From the NCBI GenBank assembly GCA_023406895.1, contig JAEXTV010000030.1, positions 1 through 64,000 of the forward strand: a stretch of 64,000 bases of DNA, read 5' to 3'. Position 1 is the first letter of the stretch, and each line of letters begins with the position of its first letter. The translations under genes and the position numbers were made by a program. Under the pieces are notes generated by a model. That model worked only from the letters and a program-made list of their open reading frames with translations. It had not been told where the DNA came from and did no database searches. This document shows positions 32,879 through 40,686 of this stretch, piece by piece. The DNA comes from Bacillota bacterium. GTDB lineage: Bacteria > Bacillota > Clostridia > Christensenellales > SZUA-584.

Positions 32879-34038
32879 AGTTCTCTCAGGCACTGAAAAT
32901 GGCGTTTGTGGCGTTGAAGGGCAATAAGATGCGCTCATTCCTCACGATGCTCGGTATCATCATCGGCGTGATTGCGGTGACGCTGCTGATATCCGTGGTA
33001 CAGGGTGCAACGGGCGAGATTACCGGGCAGATAGAGAGCCTCGGGTCGAACCTGCTGCAGGTTTCGATGACAGGTCAGGAACCCACCTATTTAACGATGG
33101 CCGATTTGAACAGGCTCAAGGAAGATCCGTCCGTTTACGGGGTAACGGGCATTGTCTCGCGCACGGTGAATGTGACGGCGGGCGTGGAAGACGGCGACTA
33201 TAAGGTGGAAGGCGTAACGGGCAGCTATCAGCAGATTACGGGCCAGAATATCGAATACGGGCGCTTCATTTGCGATATCGATGTGGAGGCGCACAGCTAC
33301 AATGCCGTGGTGGGCACGGATGTGGCAGACGAGCTGTTCGGCACGAAAGACTGCATCGGCAACACGCTGGAGATTCAAGGGTTCGATTTCACGGTGGTGG
33401 GGCTGCTTGAGCCCTCCGATACAATGCTCGCAAACAAGGACACGACGATCATCATTCCGCTGACAACAGCGCAGCGGCTGTTTACTGACAAGGAGTTTGA
33501 CACGCTGTACGTGTCCGCGATGTCGCCCGATACGGTGGACGCGGCGGAAGACGCCACGGATGATTTTCTGACGCGCGAGCTCGGGAACGACGAAGACTAC
33601 ATCATTATCAACCAGAGCGCGATCATTGATGTGATGAACGACGTGATGAGCGTCATGACGATTCTGCTCTCGGGCATCGCAGCGATATCGCTGCTTGTCG
33701 GCGGCATCGGCATTATGAACATCATGCTCGTGTCGGTCACGGAGCGTACGCGTGAGATCGGTATCAGAAAAGCCATCGGCGCGCAGCGTACGGATATCCT
33801 TTCGCAATTCCTGATTGAGGCGGTGGTGCTGTCTGTCTCGGGCGGGATTATCGGCATCGGCCTCAGTTACATCGGCCTGCAGGTGATTGGCACGGCGATG
33901 GAGATTTCGATGAGCATGTCGGCGGGCACCATCGCGCTGGCGCTCGGTTTCTCGGCATTTGTGGGCGTGGTGTTCGGCATCTATCCCGCGAACAAGGCCG
34001 CGACATTGAAACCGATTGATGCGTTGCGGTACGAATAG
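32875..34038 (+). CDS. MacB-like ABC transporter permease (FtsX family)
   Basis: The 387-residue product has one N-terminal membrane helix (about 21-43), a large extracytoplasmic MacB periplasmic-core-like domain (about 50-250), and three more helices in the C-terminal FtsX domain (about 263-290, 315-340, 350-372), including the motif GIMNIMLVSVTERTREIGIRKAIGA. It completes the adaptor-ATPase-permease exporter. The end is followed by an extragenic palindromic element and a terminator. Confidence 0.94.
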
Positions 34039-34048
34039 AATTGTGAGA

Positions 34049-34187
34049 TTAGGCTCCTTTGGTAAGTAGCTGTCAGCGAAGCTGACTGAGGATTGATCAT
34101 AAAAGCAATTGGTTTTGATATTTCAGCGATTCATACCGCAATCCTCCGTCACACTGTGTGTGCCACCTCCTTTCAAAAGGAGGCTAA
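34049..34187. repeat. Palindromic extragenic element (REP/MITE-like)
   Basis: A stretch of about 140 bases with imperfect inverted ends (TTAGGCTCCTTT at 34049-34060, AAAGGAGGCTAA at 34176-34187) and inner inverted ends (GAGGATTG at 34088-34095, CAATCCTC at 34139-34146). Each arm contains its own hairpin, e.g. GTCAGC-GAA-GCTGAC. Similar motifs recur scattered in gut Firmicutes genomes, in my recollection. No coding frame. Confidence 0.6.
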
Positions 34188-34221
34188 GGACACAGGATAA
34201 GAAGCAAATAGAACATATGAG

Positions 34222-34250
34222 CCATACCGCTTTGCGGTATGGTTTATTTC
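34222..34250 (+). terminator. Terminator of exporter operon
   Basis: CCATACCGC and GCGGTATGG pair around TTT and are followed by TTTATTTCTT. Confidence 0.85.
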
Positions 34251-34253
34251 TTG

Positions 34254-34300
34254 TTGACAATCTAACAGTTGTTAGATATAATCTCTCTAACAATTGTTAG
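34254..34300 (+). promoter_or_regulatory. TetR-gene promoter with two operators
   Basis: A consensus promoter TTGACA (34254-34259), 17 bases, TATAAT (34277-34282). Two 14-base palindromes flank the -10: CTAACAGTTGTTAG (34262-34275) in the spacer and CTAACAATTGTTAG (34287-34300) at the start point, 25 bases apart. This is the arrangement of a TetR autorepressor. Confidence 0.85.
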
Positions 34301-34314
34301 GGAGAGTAATAACA

Positions 34315-34929
34315 ATGGCTGAAGAAACGACGAAACAAAAAATACTCGATGTCGCGCTGGAGCTGTTTGCAAAAGACGGGTACACGTCAGTCTCAATCCG
34401 GGATATCTGCGGGCAGGTGGGCATCAAAGAAAGCACGGTTTACTACCATTTTGAAAACAAGCGTGCGATATTCGAGGCGCTTTCGCTAAGGTTTCAGGCC
34501 ATGGCCACGGACATGATGCGCCGTCTCGATGAGGCAATGGCTGATGTGAACGGAGCGGATACAAGTTTTTTCTCCACGGTATCCGATGCCTTTTTTGAAA
34601 ATTATCTGATGGACGATTTTTGCAACCGGTTCATTCGCCTGATGTCTCTCGAACAGATGACCAGTGAAGAGGTTCAACAGCTGTATAGTAAATGGATGTT
34701 TGACGAACCGCTGCGGTTTCAGAGCCGGATTTTTGAGAAGCTGACAGAGGCCGGAATCATCTCAGCGTCGGACAGCGAATACCTCGCGGTGAAGTATTAT
34801 TCGCCGATTTTTCTATTCACCCAGCGATATCTGTTAAGCGGGCCGTTAACGGAAGAAAAGAAAACGGCGTTTCGGTCGGAAATCGACCGCCATATATCAC
34901 AATTTTTTATGGAATGCGGGGTCAGGTAG
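34315..34929 (+). CDS. TetR family transcriptional repressor
   Basis: The 204-residue product has an N-terminal TetR helix-turn-helix (about 7-54) with ILDVALELFAKDGYTSVSIRDICGQVGIKESTVYYHFENK, of which the recognition helix is IKESTVYYHF. The ligand domain is unassigned. ATG 34315 follows AGGGAGAG by eight bases; the preceding in-frame codons cover an operator and so are not coding. It should repress itself and the SDR gene behind it through the two palindromes in its promoter. Confidence 0.95.
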   Translation: MAEETTKQKILDVALELFAKDGYTSVSIRDICGQVGIKESTVYYHFENKRAIFEALSLRFQAMATDMMRRLDEAMADVNGADTSFFSTVSDAFFENYLMDDFCNRFIRLMSLEQMTSEEVQQLYSKWMFDEPLRFQSRIFEKLTEAGIISASDSEYLAVKYYSPIFLFTQRYLLSGPLTEEKKTAFRSEIDRHISQFFMECGVR

Positions 34930-34930
34930 C

Positions 34931-35707
34931 ATGTCAAACATCATCATCACTGGCGCGAATCAGGGGATAGGGTATTACATGGTGGAGAAGCTGCTGGAGG
35001 ACGGGCATTCGGCGGCTGTGCTCGATATTGACATAGCGAATCTGGAGCCGCTGCGGAAAACGTACGGGCAAAGGCTGCTGCCGCTTGTCTGTGATGCGCG
35101 TGACGCCCAAAGCATTGAGAAAAGCGTTGCAGAGGCTGTGAAGGCCTTTGAGACGATTGACATCGCGGTGCACAACGCGTGTGTGTGTACGTTTGCCCCG
35201 GCAGCAGATACAGCCGAAGAGGTTTATCATGATGTGTTCAACGTCAATTATTATGGGGCGCTGAGGCTAGCCAAAGCGGTTGTGCCTTATATGAAGCGGC
35301 AGAAGCGCGGCAAAGTGATATTCACGAGCTCCGGCGTGGGTGTGATGGGCTTTGTGAACATCAGCCCATATGCGTCAAGCAAAGGCGCGCTTGAGAGCCT
35401 TGCGAAGTGCCTTGGTATTGAGTATGGAAATGACGGCATCACGTTTCATCTGTTTCACCCGCCGCTCACACGCACGGCCTCGGCAGCGCCGTTGCCGGTT
35501 CCCGGCGAGTTCAAGGCAGACCCGAAAAAGGTGGGCAGGGGGCTCGCGAAGCATATCGGCTCCAAGCGGTTTATCATCTGTCACAGCTTCATGCAGAAGG
35601 TGCAGACGATGGGGTGTTACCTTTTCCCGGTGAAGATGGGGCGGCTGATGAGCAAGATGACGGTCGGTTACGCGGCGGAGCAGGAGACAAAAATCAGCTC
35701 CAATTAA
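34931..35707 (+). CDS. Short-chain dehydrogenase/reductase
   Basis: The 258-residue product has the NAD(P) motif TGANQGIG (residues 7-14), NAC in place of the usual NNAG (about 81), catalytic Ser in FTSSGVG and Tyr/Lys in SPYASSKGAL (about 148-157). Its C-terminus is longer than the minimal SDR and carries basic and hydrophobic residues (CHSFMQKVQTMGCYLFPVK), resembling ketosphinganine reductase-like SDRs, which may associate with membrane. It starts one base after the TetR stop and is controlled with it. Substrate unknown. Confidence 0.9.
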   Translation: MSNIIITGANQGIGYYMVEKLLEDGHSAAVLDIDIANLEPLRKTYGQRLLPLVCDARDAQSIEKSVAEAVKAFETIDIAVHNACVCTFAPAADTAEEVYHDVFNVNYYGALRLAKAVVPYMKRQKRGKVIFTSSGVGVMGFVNISPYASSKGALESLAKCLGIEYGNDGITFHLFHPPLTRTASAAPLPVPGEFKADPKKVGRGLAKHIGSKRFIICHSFMQKVQTMGCYLFPVKMGRLMSKMTVGYAAEQETKISSN

Positions 35708-35740
35708 GGGGCGATGCCTTAGAATCCGATATTTTGATTC

Positions 35741-35760
35741 GGAACGGTCAAGACCGTTCC
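35741..35760. repeat. Perfect 20-bp palindrome
   Basis: GGAACGGTC-AA-GACCGTTCC lies in the gap after the SDR gene. It has no T tail, so it is not a plain terminator; it looks like a short extragenic palindrome of the kind dispersed in Clostridia. Confidence 0.5.
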
Positions 35761-35839
35761 CTACAAGAATTGAAAAAATACTGAGCCTGCATCGCTAAGT
35801 TCTTAATATGATATACTTTCTGATTTTATCGAAACCCCT

Positions 35840-35868
35840 GCCCTGTCCCGCTGCGACAGGGCGGTTTT
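35840..35868 (+). terminator. Terminator after SDR gene
   Basis: GCCCTGTC and GACAGGGC pair around seven bases, followed by GGTTTTA. The tail is short. Confidence 0.55.
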
Positions 35869-35960
35869 ATGTATGCAAAGGGAGATATTCCTTTGGCAAG
35901 ACAAGAATCTTGGTGATGATTTCAATTGAAAAAATTGTTATAATCAATGCAGCAAGGCTA

Positions 35961-35991
35961 TTGACTCTGACACCGTGTCGCCGTTTATACT
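35961..35991 (+). promoter_or_regulatory. MerR-type promoter with 19-bp spacer
   Basis: TTGACT (35961-35966) and TATACT (35986-35991) are 19 bases apart, longer than optimal, and the spacer contains the palindrome GACAC-C-GTGTC (35969-35979). Both are hallmarks of promoters activated by DNA distortion by MerR-family proteins. Confidence 0.8.
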
Positions 35992-36014
35992 CCATTCTTG
36001 TAAGGAGTGAGAAT

Positions 36015-36992
36015 ATGCAAGGGATGACCATCAGCGAGGTTTCAAAAAGATACCGGGTATCCACGCGCATGCTGCGCTATTACGAGCAGTTCGGGTTAAT
36101 CGAGAGCTACCGCCGCGAGAACTATGCCTACCGCATGTACGACGAAGCGACGCTCATGCGCCTTCGGCAGATCGTGATACTGCGCAAGCTGAGGATACCG
36201 CTCAAACAGATCAGGGTGATACTGCAGAGCCCGGAGGCTGTGACAGCGGTGGAGGTTTTCCGGCGGAATCTGGCTGAAATTGATGAGCAGATCACAGCAT
36301 TGACCACAATCAGAAGCATACTGAGCCGCTTTCTCGAAGAGCTGAACAAAACGGCTCAGGTGTCTGTTCACAAGCTGCTGACATCCGACGACGCCCTGCT
36401 CGCGTCCATAGAATCACTGTCTTATGCGAATTTAAACACAATGGAGGATAAGACGATGGATGATTTAAAAAAAGCGGAGAAAAGCCTCGAAAAGCTCACG
36501 GATGTGCGCATCATTCGCCTGCCGCCGTCGGCGGTGGCCTCGGCCCATTACATTGGAGAAGAACCGGAAGCGTATGTCAGCGAGATCATTGACAAATTTG
36601 TGCGCGAATATGATTTGTGCCGCGTCAAGCCCGATTTGCGCAATTACGGCTTTAACCATCCTAATCCCTCGGATGAAAGCGGTGCTCACGGGTATGAGAT
36701 GTGGGTGACCATACCCGAGGATATGGAAGTGCCGGCACCGCTGACCAAGCGCTACTTTGAGGGGGGGCTCTATGCCGCCCATATGATACCGATGGGCAAT
36801 TTCCACGAATGGGAGTGGCTGCTCGATTGGGTCAAGGGCCATGAGAAATATGACTTTGCCGGAGATATGAGCGATCAGCAGCACATGTGCGGCCTTCTGG
36901 AGGAGCAGCTGAACTATGTGACCCATGTGAACCAAGGCGTTAACCCCGAGGATTTGCAGCTCGATTTGCTGATGCCTATTAAGGAACGGTAG
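36015..36992 (+). CDS. MerR family regulator with GyrI-like effector domain
   Basis: The 325-residue product has an N-terminal MerR DNA-binding domain (about 3-72; ISEVSKRYRVSTRMLRYYEQFGLI), a coiled-coil linker (about 75-115), and a C-terminal region resembling the GyrI/BmrR small-molecule-binding fold (about 160-320), with aromatic and acidic residues (HEWEWLLDWVKGHEKYDF). ATG 36015 follows AAGGAG. It should activate its own promoter through the palindrome at 35969-35979 on binding a small, possibly cationic, compound. No dedicated efflux gene adjoins, so the target may be itself or lie elsewhere. Confidence 0.92.
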   Translation: MQGMTISEVSKRYRVSTRMLRYYEQFGLIESYRRENYAYRMYDEATLMRLRQIVILRKLRIPLKQIRVILQSPEAVTAVEVFRRNLAEIDEQITALTTIRSILSRFLEELNKTAQVSVHKLLTSDDALLASIESLSYANLNTMEDKTMDDLKKAEKSLEKLTDVRIIRLPPSAVASAHYIGEEPEAYVSEIIDKFVREYDLCRVKPDLRNYGFNHPNPSDESGAHGYEMWVTIPEDMEVPAPLTKRYFEGGLYAAHMIPMGNFHEWEWLLDWVKGHEKYDFAGDMSDQQHMCGLLEEQLNYVTHVNQGVNPEDLQLDLLMPIKER

Positions 36993-37296
36993 AACACACA
37001 AACAAAGCGCCCTGTCGCACATGACATGGCGCCTCCGGAGTGTGAACAAACCTTCTCAATGTGGGCCCCTCTGCCGACTGCCCTTTAGGGTAAACCGGAG
37101 GCTGTCACCGATAGGTGACTGGGGGAGAGAAATGTCTAAAAATTGGTTACTTCCTTCGGCACTTCGTGTCACCGTCGATCCATTCTCACGGATTATCTGG
37201 GGGATGCTTTACAGGGTTTGATTGCCAATCAAAAACGCCTTGTCGTGTGACAGGGCGTTTTTTACAGTATTGAAATATCCGGCATAAACAGAAAGC
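36993..37296. repeat. Intergenic region with second palindromic element
   Basis: Holds an imperfect hairpin GCGCC/GGCGC (37008-37033), then sequence similar to the element at 34049: CCCTTTAGGG (37081-37090) and GGAGGCTGTCACC with GTCACC-GATA-GGTGAC (37104-37119), continuing to about 37205. A bidirectional terminator follows. No gene seen. Confidence 0.5.
37228..37264. terminator. Bidirectional terminator
   Basis: AAAAACGCC..TGTC pairs with GACAGGGCGTTTTTT; T runs follow on both strands, so it serves the rightward merR gene and the leftward amino-acid transporter operon that converge here. Confidence 0.85.
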
Positions 37297-38052
37297 TTAA
37301 ACGGTCAGCAGCTTGCTCATAAACTCGCGCGTGCGCTGCTGCGACGGGTTCCTAAGCACCTCGCTGGGCGTACCCTGCTCCACCACCACGCCGCCATCCA
37401 TGAACAGCACCTCGTTGGCCACCTCGCTGGCAAAGCCCATCTCGTGCGTGACCACGACCATGGTCATATGCTCGCGCGCAAGCTGCTTCATCACGGTGAG
37501 CACCTCGCCGGTCAGCTCGGGGTCGAGCGCGGACGTCGGTTCGTCAAAACAGAGAATCTCGGGGTTAAGCGCCAGCGCTCGTGCGATGGCCACGCGCTGC
37601 TGCTGTCCGCCGGACAGCTCGCACGGATAGCTTTTCTCCTTTTCGGAGAGGCCCACCTTGCGCAGCAGCTCGCGGCAGTTATCTTCAATCGCCGCTTTGT
37701 CCGCGTTTTCCTCCTGTAGAGGGGCCAGCATCAGGTTCTGCATCACCGAGAGATGTGGGAACAGATTGAAATCCTGAAACACCATGCCGAGACGCTTTCT
37801 GAGCGCGCGCTTTTTGGCAGGCTCCGCAAAATGAATTTTGCCGCCTTCTTCGCGAAAGAGGTATTCACCGTCGATCTCAAGGCTGCCGCCGTTGACCGTT
37901 TCGAGCAGATTAACGCAGCGCAAAAACGTGCTTTTGCCCGACCCGGACGGGCCGATGATGGCGATCACATCGCCCTTGTTGACCTCAAGATCAACCCCTT
38001 TGAGCACCTCGAGCGTACCGAATTTCTTTTTGATATTTGTGGCTTTGAGCAT
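37297..38052 (-). CDS. Polar amino acid ABC transporter, ATP-binding protein
   Basis: The 251-residue product has Walker A GPSGSGKSTF, signature LSGGQQQRVAIARAL, Walker B EILCFDEPTSALD and the H-loop VVTHEMGF, matching GlnQ/TcyC-type ATPases of the polar amino acid uptake family. AGGTAGG precedes the ATG. It is the last gene of a leftward three-gene operon: binding protein, permease, ATPase. Substrate (glutamine, cystine or other) cannot be fixed. Confidence 0.95.
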   Translation of the reverse strand: MLKATNIKKKFGTLEVLKGVDLEVNKGDVIAIIGPSGSGKSTFLRCVNLLETVNGGSLEIDGEYLFREEGGKIHFAEPAKKRALRKRLGMVFQDFNLFPHLSVMQNLMLAPLQEENADKAAIEDNCRELLRKVGLSEKEKSYPCELSGGQQQRVAIARALALNPEILCFDEPTSALDPELTGEVLTVMKQLAREHMTMVVVTHEMGFASEVANEVLFMDGGVVVEQGTPSEVLRNPSQQRTREFMSKLLTV

Positions 38053-38061
38053 ATTAAAAAC

Positions 38062-38724
38062 CTACCTGTAATAAGCAAATTTGCGTTCAATAACGTTGAG
38101 CAGCTTGGTCAGAAGCCCCGTCAACACAAGATAGAAAACAACCGACACAACAAACGGCATAATCGATACGTCGCGCAGCGCGGCGATCTTGGCTTCCCTT
38201 AAAAGATCGTTTATAGCGATTGCATAAACGAGCGCCGTGTCCTTCACAAGCGTGATGATTTCATTGCCCATGGGCGGCAGTATACGCTTGGCCACCTGAG
38301 GCAGAATAATTTTCGTGAACGTCACTCTGTTGGAGAGGCCCAGCACATGCGCCGCTTCATATTGCCCCTTGGGGATCGACTGTATGCCGCCGCGGTAGAT
38401 TTCCGCAAAGTACGCCGCATAGTTGAGAATAAACGCCAAAATCGCGGCGAATTCACGTCCGAGCGGTGCGCCGATAATCAGCGGCACGCCAAAAAACATG
38501 AACAGCAGCTGAAGCATCAGCGGTGTTCCTCGGAAATAAAAGATATAGAGCTTGGAAATACCCATGAGGACCTTGTTTTTTGACAGCCGCATCTGGCAGA
38601 CCAGCAACCCGAGCGGCAGCGCGAAAAGCAAAGTGAACCCCCAAATCTCGAGTGTCACCAATGAGCCGCCCAGCATTTCTCTAAGCAAGCCGCCGAGCTT
38701 GTCTAAATCCTGAAAATATTCCAT
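38062..38724 (-). CDS. Polar amino acid ABC transporter, permease
   Basis: The 220-residue product has five predicted membrane helices and the EAA loop EAAHVLGLSNRVTFTKIILPQ typical of HisM/GlnP family permeases; the N-terminal amphipathic segment MEYFQDLDKLGGLLREMLGG leads into the first helix. A GGGGAGAAAG ribosome binding site precedes the ATG. It probably works as a homodimer with the ATPase, since no second permease gene is present. Confidence 0.94.
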   Translation of the reverse strand: MEYFQDLDKLGGLLREMLGGSLVTLEIWGFTLLFALPLGLLVCQMRLSKNKVLMGISKLYIFYFRGTPLMLQLLFMFFGVPLIIGAPLGREFAAILAFILNYAAYFAEIYRGGIQSIPKGQYEAAHVLGLSNRVTFTKIILPQVAKRILPPMGNEIITLVKDTALVYAIAINDLLREAKIAALRDVSIMPFVVSVVFYLVLTGLLTKLLNVIERKFAYYR

Positions 38725-38790
38725 GGCTTTCTCCCCAATACATTTTGCATACGCTTTCTGTCAGCCAAAAAACATGTGCAAAATGATGAA

Positions 38791-38819
38791 TGCAGGCAGA
38801 CCCAATGAGCCTGCCTGCA
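38791..38819 (-). promoter_or_regulatory. Intercistronic hairpin after binding-protein gene
   Basis: TGCAGGCAG and CTGCCTGCA form a nine-base-pair stem between the binding-protein and permease genes. With a weak T-rich tail leftward it may act as a partial terminator or mRNA stabiliser, giving more binding protein than permease. Confidence 0.5.
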
Positions 38820-38831
38820 CCCATTTGCGTA

Positions 38832-39725
38832 TTAACCGTTAATTAAAATGTCTTCGCCGAACCACTTTTCAGAGATTTCTGCGCCTTTGCCGTCGTTTAT
38901 GATGGCCGTCAGCGTTTCCTGAACCTTATCTCTGAAGGATTTGTCTTCAAGACGGAACGCAATACCGTACTGCTCTTCACCAAAGTTGTCGCTGAGCACG
39001 CCGTAGAACGACGAGTCTGCATCCTGTGCAATGTAATATCTGCCCATGATCTCATCGATCACAACGGCATCAACGCTGCCTTGCTTGAGTTCCATCAGCG
39101 CTTCCACATAATCCGGGCTTTCAATCAGCTCGCCGAACGTATCCTTCACGTCGGGCTGAGCTTCAATCGCCTGCATCGCGCTGGATTCAACCTGAGCGGC
39201 CACTGATTTGCCGGCGAGATCCGCGATGGATTTAATGCCCGAGTCAGCTGCGACGATCACGATCTGACGGTTGTTCATGTAAGGATCGGAGAACAGCATT
39301 TTCTCGAGGCGCTCATCGGTGATGGTCAGGCCATTCCAAATCACATCGATGTTGCTGTTGGCAAGTTCCAGTTCTTTGGAATCCCAGTCGATCGGCTGCA
39401 GTTTCAATTCGAGGCCGAGACGCGAAGCGACTTCCGCCGCAAGGTCAAGGTCAAAACCGACATGCTTGCCGCTTTCGTCCTTAAAGCCCATCGGTGCGAA
39501 GGTTTCGTCGAAACCGAGCGTGAACGAGCCTTTGTCCTCAATTGTCTGCCAGGACACATCCGCATCTGCCGAAGCTTCCGTCGATGCGGATTCCGAAGGC
39601 GCTTCAGAAGCTTCCTGCGAAGCCGAGGGAGATTCTGAAGCAGGGGTCGATGCGGCGGGCGCTGAACATGCCGCAAAGCTCAGTATCAGCACAAGAGCCA
39701 ATATCATTGTCATTAACTTTTTCAT
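38832..39725 (-). CDS. Polar amino acid ABC transporter, substrate-binding lipoprotein
   Basis: The 297-residue product has a lipoprotein signal peptide ending LSFAAC (Cys20), a Ser/Ala/Glu-rich linker (about 22-58) and a family 3 solute-binding domain (about 60-297) with GFDETFAPMGFKDESGKHVGFD at its start. The lipid anchor places it on the outer face of the membrane, where it delivers an amino acid to the permease. TAGGAGG precedes the ATG. Transcription is from a promoter containing a palindrome, so the operon is likely regulated. Confidence 0.95.
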   Translation of the reverse strand: MKKLMTMILALVLILSFAACSAPAASTPASESPSASQEASEAPSESASTEASADADVSWQTIEDKGSFTLGFDETFAPMGFKDESGKHVGFDLDLAAEVASRLGLELKLQPIDWDSKELELANSNIDVIWNGLTITDERLEKMLFSDPYMNNRQIVIVAADSGIKSIADLAGKSVAAQVESSAMQAIEAQPDVKDTFGELIESPDYVEALMELKQGSVDAVVIDEIMGRYYIAQDADSSFYGVLSDNFGEEQYGIAFRLEDKSFRDKVQETLTAIINDGKGAEISEKWFGEDILING

Positions 39726-39771
39726 TGGTAATTCCTCCTACATACATATTTAAAATTGTTGTACATATCAA

Positions 39772-39800
39772 ATTATAATTTAGCGCGCTAAAATAGTAAA
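39772..39800 (-). promoter_or_regulatory. Amino acid transporter promoter with palindromic operator
   Basis: Leftward, TTTACT (39800-39795), 17 bases, TATAAT (39777-39772). The spacer holds a perfect palindrome TTTAGCGCGCTAAA (39779-39792). I do not recognise the regulator. Confidence 0.65.
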
Positions 39801-39921
39801 GAGGTAATTCATTTGGTTTTGCGAATCACAGAATATACCAGCGCCTGCCAACATAATACGGATACTTTTTTGTTCTATGGCTTCCGTGGTATAATGAACC
39901 AAAAAGTACCGGAGGCGTTCT

Positions 39922-40686
39922 ATGCAGCTGAAGCCGGGTGAGAAAATTGAAGATTTGCAAAATGGGTATATGATCATACAGAATCCTGAGTACTTCGCTT
40001 TTGGGACGGATGCGGTGCTGCTCGCGGATTTTGCCGATGTGTCGGCAGGGCAGCACGTTGTCGATTTCGGAACAGGCTGCGGCATCATCCCGCTGCTGCT
40101 CTGTGCGCGCCGTCCGGACATCCATGTGACCGGCATTGAGATACAAAGCGAGATTGCGGACATGGCGCAGCGCAGTGTCGCCGTCAACAAGCTGCAGGAC
40201 CGTATCAACATCATCTGCGCAGACCTTAAGGACGCGCGAAAATATGTGCCGCACGGGGTGGACGCGGTGGTCTGCAATCCGCCGTATGAAAAGGCGGACG
40301 CGGGCAAGGATAACGGCAGTGCGCATGTGAACATCGCCAAGCGAGAAATCAAGTGTACGCTCGACGACGTGGTGAGCGCGGCGGCCAAACTGCTGCGTAC
40401 GGGCGGGCGCATGTTCATGATTTACCGAATCGAGCGGTTTGCGGAGCTGATGGACTGCATGCGGACGAAGAAGATCGAGCCCAAACGCATCCGCCTTGTC
40501 GCGCCTCAAATCGACAAAGCCCCCAATTTCGCGCTCGTGGAAGGGCGCGCCGGGGCGCATACCGGCGTTAAATTTGCGCCGACACTGGCCGTTTATGAAA
40601 AGGACGGCACCTACACCGAAGAACTCAAAAAAATCTACCGCATCGGGGAGGAAAAGCCGTGCTCTATATCGTCGCCACGCCCATAG
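39922..40686 (+). CDS. trmN6: tRNA1(Val) adenine-N6 methyltransferase-like protein
   Basis: The 254-residue product is a class I SAM-dependent methyltransferase with SAM motif VVDFGTGCGIIPLLL (about 46) and catalytic motif VVCNPPYEK (about 112), the NPPY signature of N6-adenine and N5-glutamine methylases. N-terminal FAFGTDAVLLADF is typical of the YfiC/TrmN6/YabB group, which methylates A37 of tRNA-Val. CGGAGGCG precedes the ATG. Overlaps rsmI by 28 bases, the usual neighbour in Firmicutes. Confidence 0.9.
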   Translation: MQLKPGEKIEDLQNGYMIIQNPEYFAFGTDAVLLADFADVSAGQHVVDFGTGCGIIPLLLCARRPDIHVTGIEIQSEIADMAQRSVAVNKLQDRINIICADLKDARKYVPHGVDAVVCNPPYEKADAGKDNGSAHVNIAKREIKCTLDDVVSAAAKLLRTGGRMFMIYRIERFAELMDCMRTKKIEPKRIRLVAPQIDKAPNFALVEGRAGAHTGVKFAPTLAVYEKDGTYTEELKKIYRIGEEKPCSISSPRP

